Positions 38,558 through 51,267 of a stretch of 64,000 nt of DNA are shown here, one piece after another. Below the pieces are notes generated by a model. That model had not been told where the DNA came from, did no database searches, and was given only the letters and a program-made list of their open reading frames with translations. The position numbers were made by a program, and so were the translations under genes. Source of the stretch: Acanthacorydalis orientalis (taxonomy: Eukaryota > Arthropoda > Insecta > Megaloptera > Corydalidae); assembly GCA_034766995.1 (NCBI GenBank), contig CM068317.1:34366428-34430427 (forward strand), written 5' to 3'. Numbering within the stretch: the stretch's first letter is position 1; each line of letters opens with the position of its first letter.

Positions 38558-39100
38558 AGATCTACCAAAAGGTTGTTTACGTGCCAAAGGTAGAATTGAA
38601 AATTAGCAAAGATACTTTAAAAGGAGGAATACCATGAAGACAATAAATTTTAATTAATGTGAATATAAAAAAAAATATCTAAAAATGCACAGGTTTCATT
38701 TTTATGTTTCAAATTTAATACTTCCGTCATACTGTATAGTTTCTAATATATAAGTAGCTTTAATTAAAACAAAAAGTGTAAATTCTAATTGACTTGATAT
38801 TAAAAATAATTTGGTATTCTGAATTCCATAAAACAATAGCATAGAAATTTTCTTCCTAGTCGTGTATTATTTAAGTGTAATCTAATAAAATTTATGTTTC
38901 AAAATTATTTACTTTGAGTATTAGATAAATGTGTTAAACATTTTAAATTAATATTGTCAGTGATAATGTATGTGCGTTCACTAAATAATTTTAATTATTA
39001 AAATTATGTTTTTGGCTTTAAATTTTAATAATTAAAACACACTTTTTAACGCAAAATAATAATAAAAATTGAAATCTAATGTAATTAATAAATTTTAGAC

Positions 39101-39102
<2 letters not shown>

Positions 39103-39149
<47 letters not shown>

Positions 39150-39168
39150 ATATATATATGTGTATATA

Positions 39169-39220
<52 letters not shown>

Positions 39221-39221
39221 C
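39103..39221. repeat. Long (AT)n microsatellite with regular GTGT interruptions
   Basis: About 118 bp. Three TGTG interruptions occur at roughly 15-17 bp spacing (39144-39176), giving a higher-order period on top of the dinucleotide. Confidence 0.95.
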
Positions 39222-39578
39222 AAATAAAATATTAAAGCATCCGAAGATAACTGAGAATAGAAAACAAATATCTTTGAATACTGTTTTAACGAACGTATGT
39301 TCTTGTGATAACAAATTAATGGAACTATTAGGATTTATGTCTACAGAAATGGGCGTGCAGTACGTACTGTAGAGGAAAAAAAACAACAAAACATTATCCT
39401 TTTAGTAACTTGTATAGTTGGCTCCTGCACTATGCACCGTTATGGCCTTAAGTTACTACGCTATTATATTTTCAATGCATTTTTATTGCCCATAAAGATG
39501 TTTTTCTGCACTACGTTGATTAATGTACACATGGGATATTTATCTTTTGAACTTTAAACTAGCAATTTCATATTACAT

Positions 39579-39579
39579 A

Positions 39580-39637
<58 letters not shown>

Positions 39638-39645
39638 ATGTATAT
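39579..39645. repeat. (AT)n/(ATGT) microsatellite
   Basis: AT repeat with terminal ATGT units. Confidence 0.95.
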
Positions 39646-40096
39646 GAAATGAAGCTTACTTGATACTTTTAATATATTAGATACTTTTTATCTAGAACAT
39701 GCCAGTTTTCATAAAATTTATATACCTCTGAATACTCACAGTATTTTATTTTAATTGAATGAATATTGACTTCGGTAATAAAATTGAATTCTGAACTATT
39801 TGAAATATTTTTATGAAAAATATATGAGATATAATTTTTAAAATATTTGTAACAGTAAAATATTTAAAAGAAATTTATAAATAAAATATTTTTATACAAG
39901 AAGAAAATACTAACTGCACGTTTAAATAGAAATAAATATTAATACGTTTTTTTTATGAAATATCCTTCTTAATTCTTCACATAATCAATTATTTAACACT
40001 TTAAATCATTTCGAATCGATGATATTTCTTACTGAATAAAAATTTTATTTTACGATAGAAGAAAATAAATATAATAAAATTTTTTCAAAATATTCT

Positions 40097-40100
<4 letters not shown>

Positions 40101-40166
<66 letters not shown>

Positions 40167-40171
40167 TATAC
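40101..40171. repeat. (AT)n microsatellite
   Basis: About 70 bp of TA with one C interruption near the right end. Confidence 0.95.
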
Positions 40172-41607
40172 TAAAAGGTTGCTTCAAATTGAATGAAATG
40201 TTACTAAAAGGAAAAAAATAAAATTGCTCTTTTATTTAAATAGACATGATGATTTAAAATCTGTTACAAACTTAAATAAATTAATGGTCTAAAGGACTAG
40301 TATTTTGATTAGAAAATAGAATGAGTATTATGTAAGTAATATTAAATAAATGTCATGTAAAAGGACATTCTATAAAATATATATGCAATTATTTTAATAC
40401 TCAAAACCATACTGGTTCTGTTTAAATATAAATTCTATGCATAATGTATACAATTAATCATTTATTGACACATTATTGTTACAAATCTAAAATCGATTTT
40501 AATACGTGGATGTCATTTAAACAATAATAATTAATTTGCACGGATTACAAATAATAACATGTAGATGTAATGCATTATATGACTATGAGTTGATAACGAA
40601 TGAGCAATTAGGTATTATTTAAAATATAATGCATAAATGGTGCTAATTTACAGTTAGAGGCATGAAAACATAACAACTCAGTATAAATATGTATTTAAGT
40701 GTGAAATATTTAATATAATTATTTTAGAAATAATAGAATTATTTTGACTTTAAATAAGTTAAAATATTATTATAAATAGTAACTCTAAATTATATACAAA
40801 CATTTTTTTAAGGCAGTAGCATATTTAATATTTTAAAGAATGAATTTTAGATTTGATTAAATTATAAATTGATTCTTCTCAAAAAATGTGATATTGTTCA
40901 ATACCAATTACTATTTATGAGAGAATTTAAAAAATGTAAACATTATATTAAACTTACAATGGAAAAACAGAATTAAATGCCTTGCACACCGAATTATTGA
41001 CTAAGTTCGAACTTGAATTTCGCATTTATTTTTGTTTTTTAAGAAGAAATTATTTTTTCATAGATATAAATATTTTTCATAGATATTTTTATTTTTATTA
41101 AAAAACATAATTATAGTTCCTTCATGATTTTTGATTTTGATTTTTTATTCACCTCAAAATCCACAAATATTTAATAATAACCGGTTATTTCTTCTCGGTT
41201 ATTTATTTATTGCAAGTTATAATGTCTTGACATAATTACTGTTCTGGGGAGCAAAAGCCTCCAATCAATATTTTTCTTGAAATGTTCTATGATGTCTTCA
41301 AATGTGGTACATGTCGATGATTTTGCTTGTACGCGGAATTCAGAGAAAATATCAATTTTTGATCATTTTTGATTGTTACTTATGTGCATTTTGATGTTGA
41401 TGACATGATTCTCGGAGTGTTAAGTTAAAAAATCTAAATGTCTTTTTTTTTAATTTTATATGAAACTTCATATTTTTTAACTGTTATGTATATATGGAGA
41501 TATATAACTTTTTATCGGATAATTTACTTAAAATATATAGAAAAATAAAATTATTTCCTTAAAACAGGAAAACATAGTTATTTGAAGTTAAAATAGTGAA
41601 ATAACTC

Positions 41608-42057
41608 TTAACCTATTAACACCGACTACTAATTCTTAATAAAATAATATTATGAATATTCATATATAAGTAATATTGCAGTCAATATCTAGAAAAACAA
41701 ATTCATTTAAAAAAAAATCATTTTTTTAGATTTTAAATGTTAAACCACTTAAAAAGATTAAAAAAATATTTTGTTGTAAAATGATGTTCAATTTTCTGTG
41801 TTAAAAAATATTTTGATGAAATATTTTTTTAAATATAAACCAGTATTGTTTATACAAAGCACCCATTTAAAATTTTATTGTTTTCGAATGACAATTAAAT
41901 TGATAAACAATGGTGTGAATCACTAAAGCTGTTCTGTTTTATGAATGAATTCAATAAAAAAAGAAACTCTTAAATTAAATCTATTTTCAAGCTGTTAAAA
42001 AAATTAGAGATATGTTTATTGACTTTTTTATGAAGACTATCGATGGTAATGGGTTAA
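41608..42057. mobile_element. Probable piggyBac-type MITE (TTAA borders)
   Basis: The 450 bp are bordered by TTAA on both sides (41608-41611 and 42054-42057). The ends read CCTATTAACACCGA and, inverted at the right, CCCATTACCATCGA, matching at 11 of 14 positions. TTAA duplication with CC-starting inverted ends is the signature of the piggyBac superfamily. The interior is AT-rich with no transposase remnant, so this would be a non-autonomous element. Its ends differ from those of the relic at 61060, so it belongs to another family. In AT-rich DNA, TTAA alone is common; the call rests on the inverted ends. Confidence 0.5.
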
Positions 42058-43384
42058 TTAAAGAAGGAAATAAAAAAGTTTATACATTATCTATTTTTGA
42101 CTGTGATCTATTTGTGTTTAAAACACTTTGTATAGAATCTCTTTTAATACAAATATTAAGTATTTATAAAATATAAGAAAAATATACTATCATCATATAA
42201 AACATCTTGTTTAATATAAAAATAAGGTTGCTACTAAATTAGATTTTTACCAAGTTACAAGAAAACTTAAAATTTGCTTGAGTAGCTATTTGAAAACACA
42301 TTATGCTAAATATACTTGATAAAATATGAGCATTATATGTGAATTTCTACAAATCAGTCTCTCTATATCAGTACTGATACATAAAAGACAGACAGACGGA
42401 TAAAATGATGCCAATAATCGCTTCTTTACACAAATTCGTTCCACAAAGTAAACCTGTATAGAAGAGATTTTATTTATATATAGGTATGCTTCAGTCTGGA
42501 AAGTTCTCCATATATTTTCATAAAAATTGATATTGAAGATTTTCTTGTAATGTATGTTACACAATTCCAATTTTGTTCAGAATCCGATAATAAGATTAAC
42601 CAGTTTATATGAAAATATATAAATAATATTGAAAACTATAAATATTTCTTTTAATATTTATTACTAGGATAAGAAATCTTTTTTAAAAGTAATTTATATT
42701 TCTTGATTAAAATTGAAAATTAAATAATACTTTTTATGAATAATTAATTGTTGAAGAAATGTGTATTGCGTAGGTTAATATACTTTTTCCAAAAATGAAT
42801 ACTATTTATTGTTCTTGAAAGAATTGTTTTGTTTGTCAGTCAATACATACAATTTCATAGAGAGAATATTTTAGATATATTTTAAACATATTAATATATT
42901 AGGTTTTATAGGGAAGAATACATAAATATAATTAGAAAAACCATAAATGGAACAAAACAAAAACAATAACGTAAAGACAAAAATGGTGTTTAATTATCGA
43001 CTGAATGAAATATAAATAAAAATCTAGATTTAAGAAAGTAAAGTAATATTTTCTACTATATTAAACTTTAAATATACACATTAAATTTATTCTCTTAAAT
43101 AATCTAAAACAGTTTCATAAATCAACTTTATAACTAGTAATTTAATCCTCTTGAAAAGATTTTCATTTGTACTCGTACAGTTTAAACGCTTGAAATAATT
43201 CACTATCTTATTACAAACTATAAGTAAAATAAGACATAAAAAACAGAATTGTGTTGATTTTATAAGCGCAATTTGTGAGATGTCTGTAAAAGCTCTTTAC
43301 TTTTGTTCATTTAGACATTAAATTGTTTTACTTGTACAAAACACTATTTTGTTAATAATTTATTATTTATATTAACGATATTTG

Positions 43385-43435
<51 letters not shown>

Positions 43436-44099
43436 GTATATATATGTATGTATGTATGTGTGTAGATGTCATTTTGATGATTTTTATTTTAAAATTCACT
43501 TTATACAAATGTAAAAGATTAATGTTACTGACTGACATTTGAGCGATTAAAAAAGTTATTAAAAAAATACATACATAAAACTGAAAAGGATTTAAATATT
43601 AACAAAATCACATAAAAAGTGTACATTATAAATCTTTCAGTTTTATGTTATTTTTGTTAATTTTATTTGTTTTCTATTATTTTCTAGTTGTAATTTATTA
43701 TAATTTATTACATTTTTATAAAACATTGTTATTTTCATTTTTAAATATTTTTTTAATAAATCTATTAATTGTTTAAAAAATTACCTTAATTATTTTGATG
43801 TAAAAATCATATTTTAACAGATTAGTAATGTTTGCGTATGATCCTACATTCTCATTTTTGCAATACATTCAAATAATATATTTTAACATAAATAAATATT
43901 TCTTTTAGATAAATTAGATGCCTAAGTATTTTTTAAATGTATTATTAAGTAAAAGTAATGTAAGATTATAAAAATAAATCTATATTGAAAGGATAATTAT
44001 TATACAACATGTAAAATGAAAATTGCATTATACTATTTTTATCGTACTTTTTTGTTTCATCAAATGTTAGATCTGAAAAAAAAATTAATGATATTACTA
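42058..44099. other. AT-rich non-coding DNA
   Basis: No gene. The 89-codon frame at 42301-42570 (-) has no recognisable features. (AT)n(ATGT)n array at 43389-43463. Confidence 0.6.
43389..43463. repeat. (AT)n/(ATGT)n microsatellite
   Basis: TA dinucleotides grading into ATGT tetranucleotides and a short GT end. Confidence 0.95.
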
Positions 44100-44460
44100 C
44101 AATGAAAACAATCATTTAAACAAGACATCGACGGACAACGTAAAACAACGTATTGCAAATATAATAAAACAGGGAAAAAAACACGATATATGGCGAACTA
44201 TGAGTAAGCTATGCTTCATCATTTTCTCTTGTACCTACTGTTGATTCAGTGAGATCGGCGATGGGGTGGTGTTGTACGAAGAGCGACTGAAACAATGGCA
44301 CGGAACAATGGCGAGTGAGAGTTATCTCGAGTACATCATCGCACAGATTAAACTTAATCATCTCCTCTATTTGTATGAAACCATTCATGAAATTCCATGC
44401 CTCCACTATACTCATCTACTTGCGTACAGCTCGCTATTGCTCTCTAAGAGATTGTGAATT
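44100..44460. other. GC-richer island open on both strands
   Basis: Contains GAGATCGGCGATGGGG (about 44251-44266). Frames are open on both strands (44209-44415 minus; 44266-44457 and 44315-44590 plus). None is recognisable, and the overlap argues against coding. Candidate regulatory element. Confidence 0.3.
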
Positions 44461-44493
44461 ATTCTATACAAGAACATTCTCTTGCAAACGCCA

Positions 44494-44499
<6 letters not shown>

Positions 44500-44565
<66 letters not shown>

Positions 44566-44577
44566 GTATATGTACAT
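44500..44577. repeat. (AT)n/(ATGT) microsatellite
   Basis: About 60 bp of uninterrupted TA, then TATATG units. Confidence 0.95.
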
Positions 44578-44699
44578 GAGTGGTATTTAGATTAGCTGTT
44601 ATCTATTAGGTTGAAAAGATAACACAACCTCAAACTAAATATGTAGAAAAGAGATAAAATATATACTGATTTTCCTCGCCCTTTATTATTGGAAATGTA

Positions 44700-45470
44700 T
44701 ACTTGATGGTGGTTGCGGTTTGTTAATATTTGTGTTTTGTTTCGTAATGGTCTTAGATATTTAGCTTGTCAAATATTATTAATAGACAGTGGAAAATACG
44801 ACATGGTCGATTATAAATTAGTTCTTGCGGAAGATGCGTTATTGATTCTCAATGTACAAGCGGTAATTAAGATTTCCTTTTCATGAAAGGTTTATGTGTA
44901 ACACAAAAAAGTCTGTTTTAGCAACACAAAGATTAAGCTGTACGATATGTGCACGAACTGATTTGTTTTCAGTAATACGTTTGAAAACTTGTACAGTATA
45001 ATCCATTTGATACGATAATACTTACAACTCCGAATCGCTTATAATAACGAAAATCATAATATCTGTTAAACTTTAATCAAAAACAACTCCATCCACTTGA
45101 AGATATTTATCTTGCAAAGCCTACCACAAACTGCTATTATTATTTTGATCCTGATCCTTAACAGTAGGGGCGGTGACAAGCAATGAAGATAAAGCGATTT
45201 ACTTAGATAAAAATCCGCTTCTCTTACCCCACCGCTCACTCCTTACACCTATATAATATCGTAACGTCTCAGCAACAGTAAGTTACACAACGTACCGAGG
45301 ATTTACACTGAATTGATTTGCATTGTTGATGTGCGTATGTCTTATTCGGTAAAAAGAGGGCAATGCCTTGTCGATGTGTAACACCATGATCTTTACTTGC
45401 CGTATATATTGTTAGGTGGGGTCGTGGAAAATCAAGATAGATGATTTTTTTAGACTCAGTATTCAGATCA
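44700..45470. other. Long moderately GC-richer region
   Basis: Roughly 770 bp below background A+T, densest at 45130-45440 (AGTAGGGGCGGTGACAAGC; CTTACCCCACCGCTCAC). At 45316-45328 an ATTTGCAT octamer (POU-type) overlaps CATTGTT (SOX-type). No usable frame. Among the better enhancer or promoter candidates here, on motif and composition grounds only. Confidence 0.35.
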
Positions 45471-45761
45471 ACATGCGAGGTTTAGTTTTTTTTTCTTAAA
45501 AAAAATGAGAATAATTGAAATTTGCATTGAAGCACATTTACATATAATTAATGTTCATTTCAACTAAGAACACTTTATTTATATCTTGTTATAAATTAAT
45601 TTATTTTTTAATAAATATAATTTCGTATATTTCCATATTTATTGTAATATTTTATTCATCAATATTCCATTTTTAAATAATGACTTTATTATTAGAATAC
45701 GTTTCAAATTATTAGGCATTTCTTTTTAAATAATGTGTATTTAATAAATATATGAACATTT

Positions 45762-45790
45762 TTATATATATAACATATATATAAAACATG

Positions 45791-45829
<39 letters not shown>
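45762..45829. repeat. (AT)n microsatellite with palindromic interruptions
   Basis: TA repeats around AACATATATATAAAACATGTT, so the array can fold back on itself. Confidence 0.9.
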
Positions 45830-45830
<1 letters not shown>

Positions 45831-46290
45831 TGTATGATAAAAGATAAATTATTTCATACTTTTTTATTTCAATGCACACTTATATGGCAAGCTTATGAAA
45901 CTCCATATGTAAGACTAAATGAAATTACATTTAACTGTTCTATTTTTTGCAAAAAAAAAAAAATAGTGTACAAAATTTGTTTAAGGTATACTTGAACTTG
46001 TCAGAAAATATTAAAGAATTAAAGTTACAAATTAGTAAAGTAATTCAATGAGAAAGCAAATAAAATGATTCTGCTTTGAATGGTGTGTAATATAAGCTCT
46101 TAAATAAATTATATCAAGGGCTTAATCAGAGAAATTTATTCTCATTTTATAAATTTTTAACATAGATGAAGACAGTTAATTTTGACAGGAAAAATATTTC
46201 CAATTGTTTATAATAACAATATGATCTTGTAGAATTTATGAAATTATAAAAAATAAAAAATTCTTTATCCATTAAGTAAAGAAATATGTT

Positions 46291-46294
<4 letters not shown>

Positions 46295-46340
<46 letters not shown>
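46295..46340. repeat. (AT)n microsatellite
   Basis: Uninterrupted TA. Confidence 0.95.
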
Positions 46341-46344
<4 letters not shown>

Positions 46345-46881
46345 ATTATCAAAATTTCATAGATAAAATTTGTTTCTGCAAAATAATTAATATACTTGAT
46401 GTGCAAGTTTAATTTGTAATAATTTTGTATTATTTCAATTTGCAGATTTTATCCTTCTAGAATGGTCATAGATTTAATTTTACCAGTTCTTTAAATTTGA
46501 ATTCACTGAATATGTTGTAAAAAAATAATATTTTTATTACATCTTTGTACAGTTTGCATTATTTTGTAAAATTTACAATTTTGATTTTGCTTACATTATG
46601 AACGTTGTTAAAGAAAAATACAAACATTATTTGAGAGAATAAAACAATAATTGATAACTATTATACATTTGGAAAATATGATTAATAAAAGTGTAATGTA
46701 CAGACAGAACATAAAATCAAAAATATATTTCAACAAGACTTTAATCTTGACTTGAAATTATATTTTTTAAACTAACTAAATATCAAATAAAATTAAATTA
46801 ATTTTATGGAACAAATTTTAAACTATTTTTTTTTAAATTATTTACTAACAGTTATTAATACATTTTATATATTTAGAAAAA

Positions 46882-46920
<39 letters not shown>

Positions 46921-47226
46921 TTCCAGATTATCTGATATTTATTTAATTTATTTTTAATATAAAGTCAAAATTTATAACATTCAATTATTTTCAAAATACT
47001 ATTAAATAACTGAATAATATATATGTTAATTAAATAAATATTTCAAATATATCTATTTTTATGATATTTTAGTATTTAAATCATTTGAGAAAAAAAATAT
47101 TTCGTCATGAAAAATGTAAACATGGATCTGATAAAAAAAAGCGAAAAGAAATTAATTTTGTAGTTTCGGCAATAAAACACACACTGTACACATAAAGCTT
47201 AAATACTAAAACCAAAAATCTCTGTG

Positions 47227-47229
<3 letters not shown>

Positions 47230-47275
<46 letters not shown>
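47230..47275. repeat. (AT)n microsatellite
   Basis: Uninterrupted TA. Confidence 0.95.
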
Positions 47276-47277
<2 letters not shown>

Positions 47278-47979
47278 CGAATAAAGAGACACAGATGTGT
47301 AATTTACAATGTCCGCAGTAGTAGCAAAATGGTGTACATAAAACCCGTTTAATAATACCTTTGATCACGGAATAAAACAATTAAAGGTCCTGTGAATATT
47401 TATGCTTCTTGCAATAATATATTGTAAACTCATCTAGTAATTTATTTCGATCCAAATTAAATTATAAATCCTCAAATCGTTGTACGGTATGAATTTATAA
47501 AATGAATTTACAGTAAAGCATGGTTAATGATAAAGTCCTAGAAAATATGACTTAAATTACATTATTTTCTGTTGTAGGTAAGACTTATTTACATTAATTG
47601 TATATTAATTATGATATTTTGTATTGTTAAACCAGATGATATCATTTCTTATACCTAATAAAAGCAATATATGAATATGTTGAAAGAACATAAAAGAATA
47701 ATAAATAAATCAATATATAGAACAAGTATAGAGTATTTTTATCAGATTTCCAAGATCTCCCCTATATTATCTTTACTGTTGAATACAAAAAATGTCTATT
47801 AACTAAACATATTTCATATTTATCAAGTTTGCACCAATTCTGATATTGTATTTGTTCATTCACTCTCAACTGCATTATTTACATAAATTTTCAGCTGCTT
47901 TAGTATAGAAAGCGAATAATTTACTGAAAATATACTCATTGTCAATGGCAATTCTTAAATTATCTACGATGACTCACTT

Positions 47980-48148
47980 AACAGCGCGATGTAATTGCTT
48001 GAGCAAATGTTTCCATTCAAATTGTGCATACGCCGTCTTCTTTATTCTCGTTAATTCTAGAGGGCAGATAAAATGTTGTGACAGGAGACAAGAGCCGCTG
48101 ATTGGTCTATCCGTCTGACGAGAACAAATGAAGATCACAGGCCGCACA

Positions 48149-48149
<1 letters not shown>
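47980..48149. other. GC-richer island beside (AT)n
   Basis: Contains GATGTAATTGC (homeodomain-type core), CTGATTGGTC (inverted CCAAT) and GCAGATAAAA (GATA-type). No long frame. Enhancer or promoter candidate by motif density only. It ends sharply at the (AT)n array 48150-48190. Confidence 0.35.

Positions 48150-48190
<41 letters not shown>
48150..48190. repeat. (AT)n microsatellite
   Basis: Forty-one bases of AT abutting the preceding island. Confidence 0.95.
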
Positions 48191-48195
<5 letters not shown>

Positions 48196-48599
48196 TGAGT
48201 TTCATATTATGATGTACACGTCGTTAAACGAAAGCTCTTCTTTTTAATTTAGCGCATAAATGAAATATTCAATGTGCGCTTGAAGATAATTGTTTAATCT
48301 TATTTATTATGATTCTTGTCTTTAAAGTACTGGCGTTATCTTTACAATATTTTAACAAATTATATGTACAGTAACAAAAAGAAAACTAAAGTATTCTGTT
48401 TAAGTTTCATACAAATAGCTTTTAATTTTGTATAAATCTTTTGTATGGAGCATAGTATTTTATAAATCGTATCATTTTCATAAAAGAAAATTAAATCTTT
48501 TATAAAATGTATTCATAACCAAAAATAATTTTGAATATTTAACTAGGACTTTCTTTTAAAATATAAAATAACTATAATACTCAGATGTTGAACATCCAA
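48191..48599. other. AT-rich non-coding DNA
   Basis: Nothing recognised. It could include further decayed internal mariner sequence, but I cannot align it. Confidence 0.5.
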
Positions 48600-48764
48600 T
48601 ATTCATAAATATATTTTCTGATCTTTTTCAATTTTATGGTTCAGTTTTTCTCATATTATGAACTTTAAAATGATATTAACATAAACCCAATCAAATGACA
48701 CTTTCATTGAAAAAAATAAAGTTAGAATTCAGAAAATAAAAACCGCAATCATTTTCCTACCAAC

Positions 48765-48768
<4 letters not shown>
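48600..48768 (-). mobile_element. Mariner relic, 5' end (cecropia-type)
   Basis: Read on the minus strand from 48768, the end is TTATGTTGGTAGGAAAAT then GATTGCGG, a close match to the left end of the element at 51268. Similarity continues through the 5' untranslated region: TTTTTTTCAATGAA and ATGTTAATATCA are shared blocks in the same order and spacing. A decayed start-region match (GAAAAAGATCAGAAAATA against the 51457 ATG region) follows. No transposase reading frame survives. The next bases outward (48769-48770) are TA and merge into a (TA)n array. Confidence 0.75.
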
Positions 48769-48800
<32 letters not shown>

Positions 48801-48805
48801 CATAC
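48769..48805. repeat. (TA)n microsatellite at mariner end
   Basis: TA repeat starting at the mariner target dinucleotide and ending in CATA units. Confidence 0.95.
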
Positions 48806-49719
48806 ACTGTTCCAGTGCTTTCTGGACTCGTTTAAAAATCCATTTCTCTTCAACAAATTAAATGTTTAAATATGAATTTTCCAAAATGAATTATGTCTAC
48901 GATAACATATTCTTATAATAATTAAGAATTAATACTTTTTAAGCATTTCTGAAAATGTTTCTTAAGTTTACAAGGAATTGATTATCATTTTTTAATATAT
49001 TTTCATTCTCATTAAACCGAATATCTTTTGTTTTTAATTTTATTTTAAAAACAAAAGTATCCAAATTGATACAGATCTGATGAGTAATTATAATAATTAA
49101 TTCTCTTGGTCCTCGCCCGTACTGCCACGAAACGATTGTTCAATGTAAGATAATTTTTATTATTAATAGAAATAATTATAAAAATATGTAATTATCTCAA
49201 ATGATTTGTCATAATGGTTTCCATTTTAAAAATAAAGACAAAAACCGAAGAATTTACGATTATAATATAAAAAAAAAATGTTTTACACTTAACATTGTAC
49301 GCTTGATATTATTATGCGTAAAGCATCGATAATATTAAGAATATCGACCCTTTTGGATGCTAAAAACTTTTAAAAGAGAATGGATTTGTGAATTGGGGTA
49401 TTATTATAACAGCGATAAACTGCTTTATTATCGGTTTTGAGGATGATTTTTCCCTTTAACCCCTTTAATTTTTAAGTTATGACAAAAATATTAAGTAGTG
49501 ATAGTGATCATTTAAGAAATGAATCAAGTTTTTTATAGTTAATTAAGTCATTCTGGAAATTTTTATGATAGGTTGTATATGTTTCAGTTTTAGAAAAGGT
49601 TCACTTTTATCAAATATAAATAAAACATAATAATAAAATAAAGACAATCAGCATAAGTCTAAAATTCCAGTCATAAAAATTATTAGAAAGTGTATAAAAT
49701 ATGACGTTGGTCTCGAAAT
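48806..49719. other. AT-rich non-coding DNA
   Basis: No gene; a small GC-richer spot at 49108-49138 (CCTCGCCCGTACTGCCACG). Confidence 0.6.
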
Positions 49720-50180
49720 ATCGAACTATCACCCTATAAATATTTTCTTGTTCAACAGCTTGCTTCAATCATTCCCCCATCGTTTGATTTATTCTTCATT
49801 TTAAGTAAGTTATTAGTGTGCCACGGAGTGAGAGTAAACGCTGGACTACCCCAATACTCAGATTCAGTTGCATACATTTGAGAATTATGAGTTGACTAGT
49901 GCATTCATCCACGATTGGTAACTTATGGCATGTAGACAGCGTCGGTCGGAAATGAAACGGTGGCTGTCAAGTAAAACCGTGATTTATTTGTACGATGTGA
50001 CGCGAATGAAATTTTGATTCGTAATTTATGATATGACATGAACTAATATGGTCTTGGGTTTTATTGCAGCATCTTTTATATGAAAATTGTATAAATTAAT
50101 AGTATCTCTCTACTGGTGTCATCCGTCTAAACACAGAAAGTATCTCACGTTGGACGTTTACTACCATTTTCATAGAAATC
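49720..50180. other. Large GC-richer island, no frame
   Basis: About 450 bp with CpG-bearing stretches (GACAGCGTCGGTCGGAAATG near 49936; GATGTGACGCGAATG near 49995), TGTCAAG and AATTTATGATATGACATG. No frame over 60 codons. Candidate conserved regulatory element, inferred. Confidence 0.35.
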
Positions 50181-51267
50181 TTCTACTATAAAATATACTT
50201 ATAAAAGTTTATAATCATATAATTTAATAACAAGACTTAAATGTTTATAGAATTTTTTTAATTTAATAATATAAAATATAAATCATTTAAAAATATAAAT
50301 AATAACCTAAAATTTTGTTCTATAAAATCAGAATTGCTTATTATTATTTAAGTGAAGGGATAAATTTTATTACTTCATTTTAAATAAAATAAAATTTAAA
50401 TAACTCATTAATTTTTCATCAAAAAATATCTGTGTTCCTTGAATTATTAAAAACATTTTTCAAAAATTTCAATTACTTATAATGTGTATAATTTTCTTTT
50501 CATTTCGCATGAGATTTAATAATAATCTGTGTTGCTTTTAAGGCTTTTAAATACAGATCTCAAACATATAATATTTATTTTTATATAAGATATATTATTT
50601 TTCATTGTGTATAATACATATTTTTGATAGATATGCTTGTAATGTAAAATAATCTTAAAAATTATATCTACAGATATGTCTTTATAGAATAATGATTTTT
50701 ATTTATACTAGAATCCATCATTAAAAATCAACCAGTAACATTTTTCAAATAAGTGAACTAATCAGTTTTAATATTTTAGACAATTTTTTGTCTAAAAAAG
50801 CATATTGATTTTATATGTATTTCAATCGATATATTTGTTGTTGAACTTTTCTTTAATTATTATTTATTTTATTTTTCAGCATTATCAAGTTTTTACTTGT
50901 TAAGTATTTTCTTTTTAATTTTAGGAAAAATATAATGTATTTCTTAATAAAACATTTTACAAAACTAGATTTAAACTTATGATAAATTTTTGATAAGCAT
51001 TTCAATTGAAATAACTATGATTGGGTCTATATTTTTATTTTTTAAATTAAGTGTTATATATTAAAAAAATATTTAAAATAGATTTAAAAACATACATAAT
51101 TTTATTTAGTTTGCTTCATCTTTTAATTATTTATCAAAATAAAATCCTCTTATGAAAAAATATACTAATTTTTTTAAATGAAATAATAAGTCAACATTAA
51201 TTTTTATCAAAATTCAGGACAACAAACATTTGTAAAAGGTATAATATTTTCATCTCATTTGAATATA
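50181..51267. other. AT-rich non-coding DNA
   Basis: Nothing recognised; no microsatellite over 20 bp either, which is unusual for this window. Confidence 0.6.

Larger units (their letters stand above)
37343..41607. other. AT-rich non-coding DNA
   Basis: No gene recognised. (AT)n arrays at 37483-37507, 37518-37532, 38249-38267, 39103-39221, 39579-39645 and 40101-40171. A mildly GC-richer patch at 37950-38060 includes a FOX-like palindrome. The frame after the array at 39220-39372 is open on both strands and unassigned. Confidence 0.6.
45471..47979. other. AT-rich non-coding DNA
   Basis: No gene. (AT)n arrays at 45762-45829 (with an ACATGT core palindrome), 46295-46340, 46889-46917 and 47230-47275, and a 13-base poly-A run near 45951. 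Confidence 0.65.

Noticed and set aside
44600..44640. Another mariner end (TTAGGTTGAAAAGATAA)
   Set aside because: Only the first eight bases match; no inverted partner or TA-bounded element nearby.
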